Shown: in pieces, positions 63,876 to 64,000 of the stretch
Position numbering within the stretch: position 1 is the first letter of the stretch
How the letters are laid out: each line of letters begins with the position of its first letter
From: Paenirhizobium selenitireducens ATCC BAA-1503
GTDB lineage: Bacteria > Pseudomonadota > Alphaproteobacteria > Rhizobiales > Rhizobiaceae
NCBI RefSeq assembly: GCF_000518785.1
Contig: NZ_JAEG01000002.1
Span: 434,001-498,000, forward strand
Direction of reading: 5' to 3'
Length of the DNA: 64,000 bases
Notes under the pieces: model-generated
What the model saw: only the letters and a program-made list of their open reading frames with translations
Databases searched by the model: none
Told to the model about the DNA's origin: nothing
Program-made: the position numbers and the translations under genes

Positions 63876-64000
63876 ATGACCGACCAACATCACACGCATC
63901 ACCAAGACCAGCACAAACATGCGCATCACCATCATGGTGACCATGCGCCGGACACGTCGATACCACCGGCCCCGGCCGGTGGAGAAATCGCAAAGACGAC
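63876..64000 (+). CDS. Start of a His-rich protein, probable copper-translocating P-type ATPase (cut by the window end)
   Basis: The gene begins at ATG 63876, 10 bp after the oxidase stop, with GGTGAGGAGG as ribosome-binding site. The 41 visible residues contain 13 His in the first 27 (TDQHHTHHQDQHKHAHHHHG), then DHAPDTSIPPAPAGG. Copper P-type ATPases of rhizobia next to multicopper oxidases often carry such a His-rich cytoplasmic N terminus. The ATPase domains are outside the window, so the family is inferred from context. Confidence 0.6.
   Translation, partial: MTDQHHTHHQDQHKHAHHHHGDHAPDTSIPPAPAGGEIAKT

Overview
The window looks like a chromosomal segment of a Rhizobiaceae-type alphaproteobacterium (Rhizobium/Agrobacterium/Shinella neighbourhood). 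The evidence is high GC, RopA/Omp2-type porins, rhizobial flagellins with the short Asn-Ala-Ala-Tyr-Trp-rich N terminus, paired psd-pssA genes, a rpoZ - rel - DUF2062 - acpS - lepB - rnc - era - recO series, a smpB/dapA neighbourhood, and several rhizobial conserved unknowns. The genus is an inference. No rRNA, CRISPR array or prophage block was seen. One tRNA gene, tRNA-Ser(GCT), is present.

Layout. 0-10 kb: a cut-off methyltransferase, RarD-type transporter, cupin, LOG-family phosphoribohydrolase, a large membrane-anchored LysM protein with an internal duplication, an Atm1-type ABC exporter, a PAS-GGDEF cyclase, and psd-pssA for phosphatidylethanolamine. 10-16 kb: SRAP peptidase, Nudix enzyme, exported unknowns, YgfZ, and a translationally coupled trio (HD hydrolase, tyrosine phosphatase, Nudix-like/winged-helix regulator). 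16-21 kb: an EF-hand protein and the nadA-nadB-nadC operon with a 15-bp palindrome upstream. The regulator a few kb away resembles NrtR/NadQ-type NAD regulators, so the two may form one circuit. 21-30 kb: a DUF2339 membrane protein, HD and MOSC proteins, two flagellin genes (the second frameshifted) and an MFS transporter. 30-40 kb: the recO/era/rnc/lepB/acpS and rel/rpoZ housekeeping block, interrupted by an AbrB-type membrane protein on the other strand.

40-50 kb: a NYN-domain protein, a globin-coupled chemoreceptor, DUF3830, smpB, then about 2.5 kb of apparently inserted DNA (HxlR regulator, old-yellow-enzyme reductase, broken IS630 transposase remnant) before dapA. A lytic transglycosylase and an alpha/beta hydrolase follow. 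50-54 kb: two divergent porin genes whose first 194 bp (ribosome-binding site, signal peptide, mature N terminus) are identical and inverted, with tRNA-Ser between them and a lone tyrosine recombinase beside them. This is the most interesting locus, because recombination across the repeat would exchange the two porin promoters. 54-62 kb: a second chemoreceptor, a ferredoxin-reductase-like flavoprotein, two PilZ proteins, a host-attachment-family protein and an exported beta-helix protein. 62-64 kb: a copper-resistance cluster behind a MerR/CueR-type promoter (small His/Cys-rich protein, Tat-exported multicopper oxidase, and the start of a His-rich probable copper ATPase that runs off the end).

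All functional calls come from reading translated sequence and motifs by eye, without database searches.
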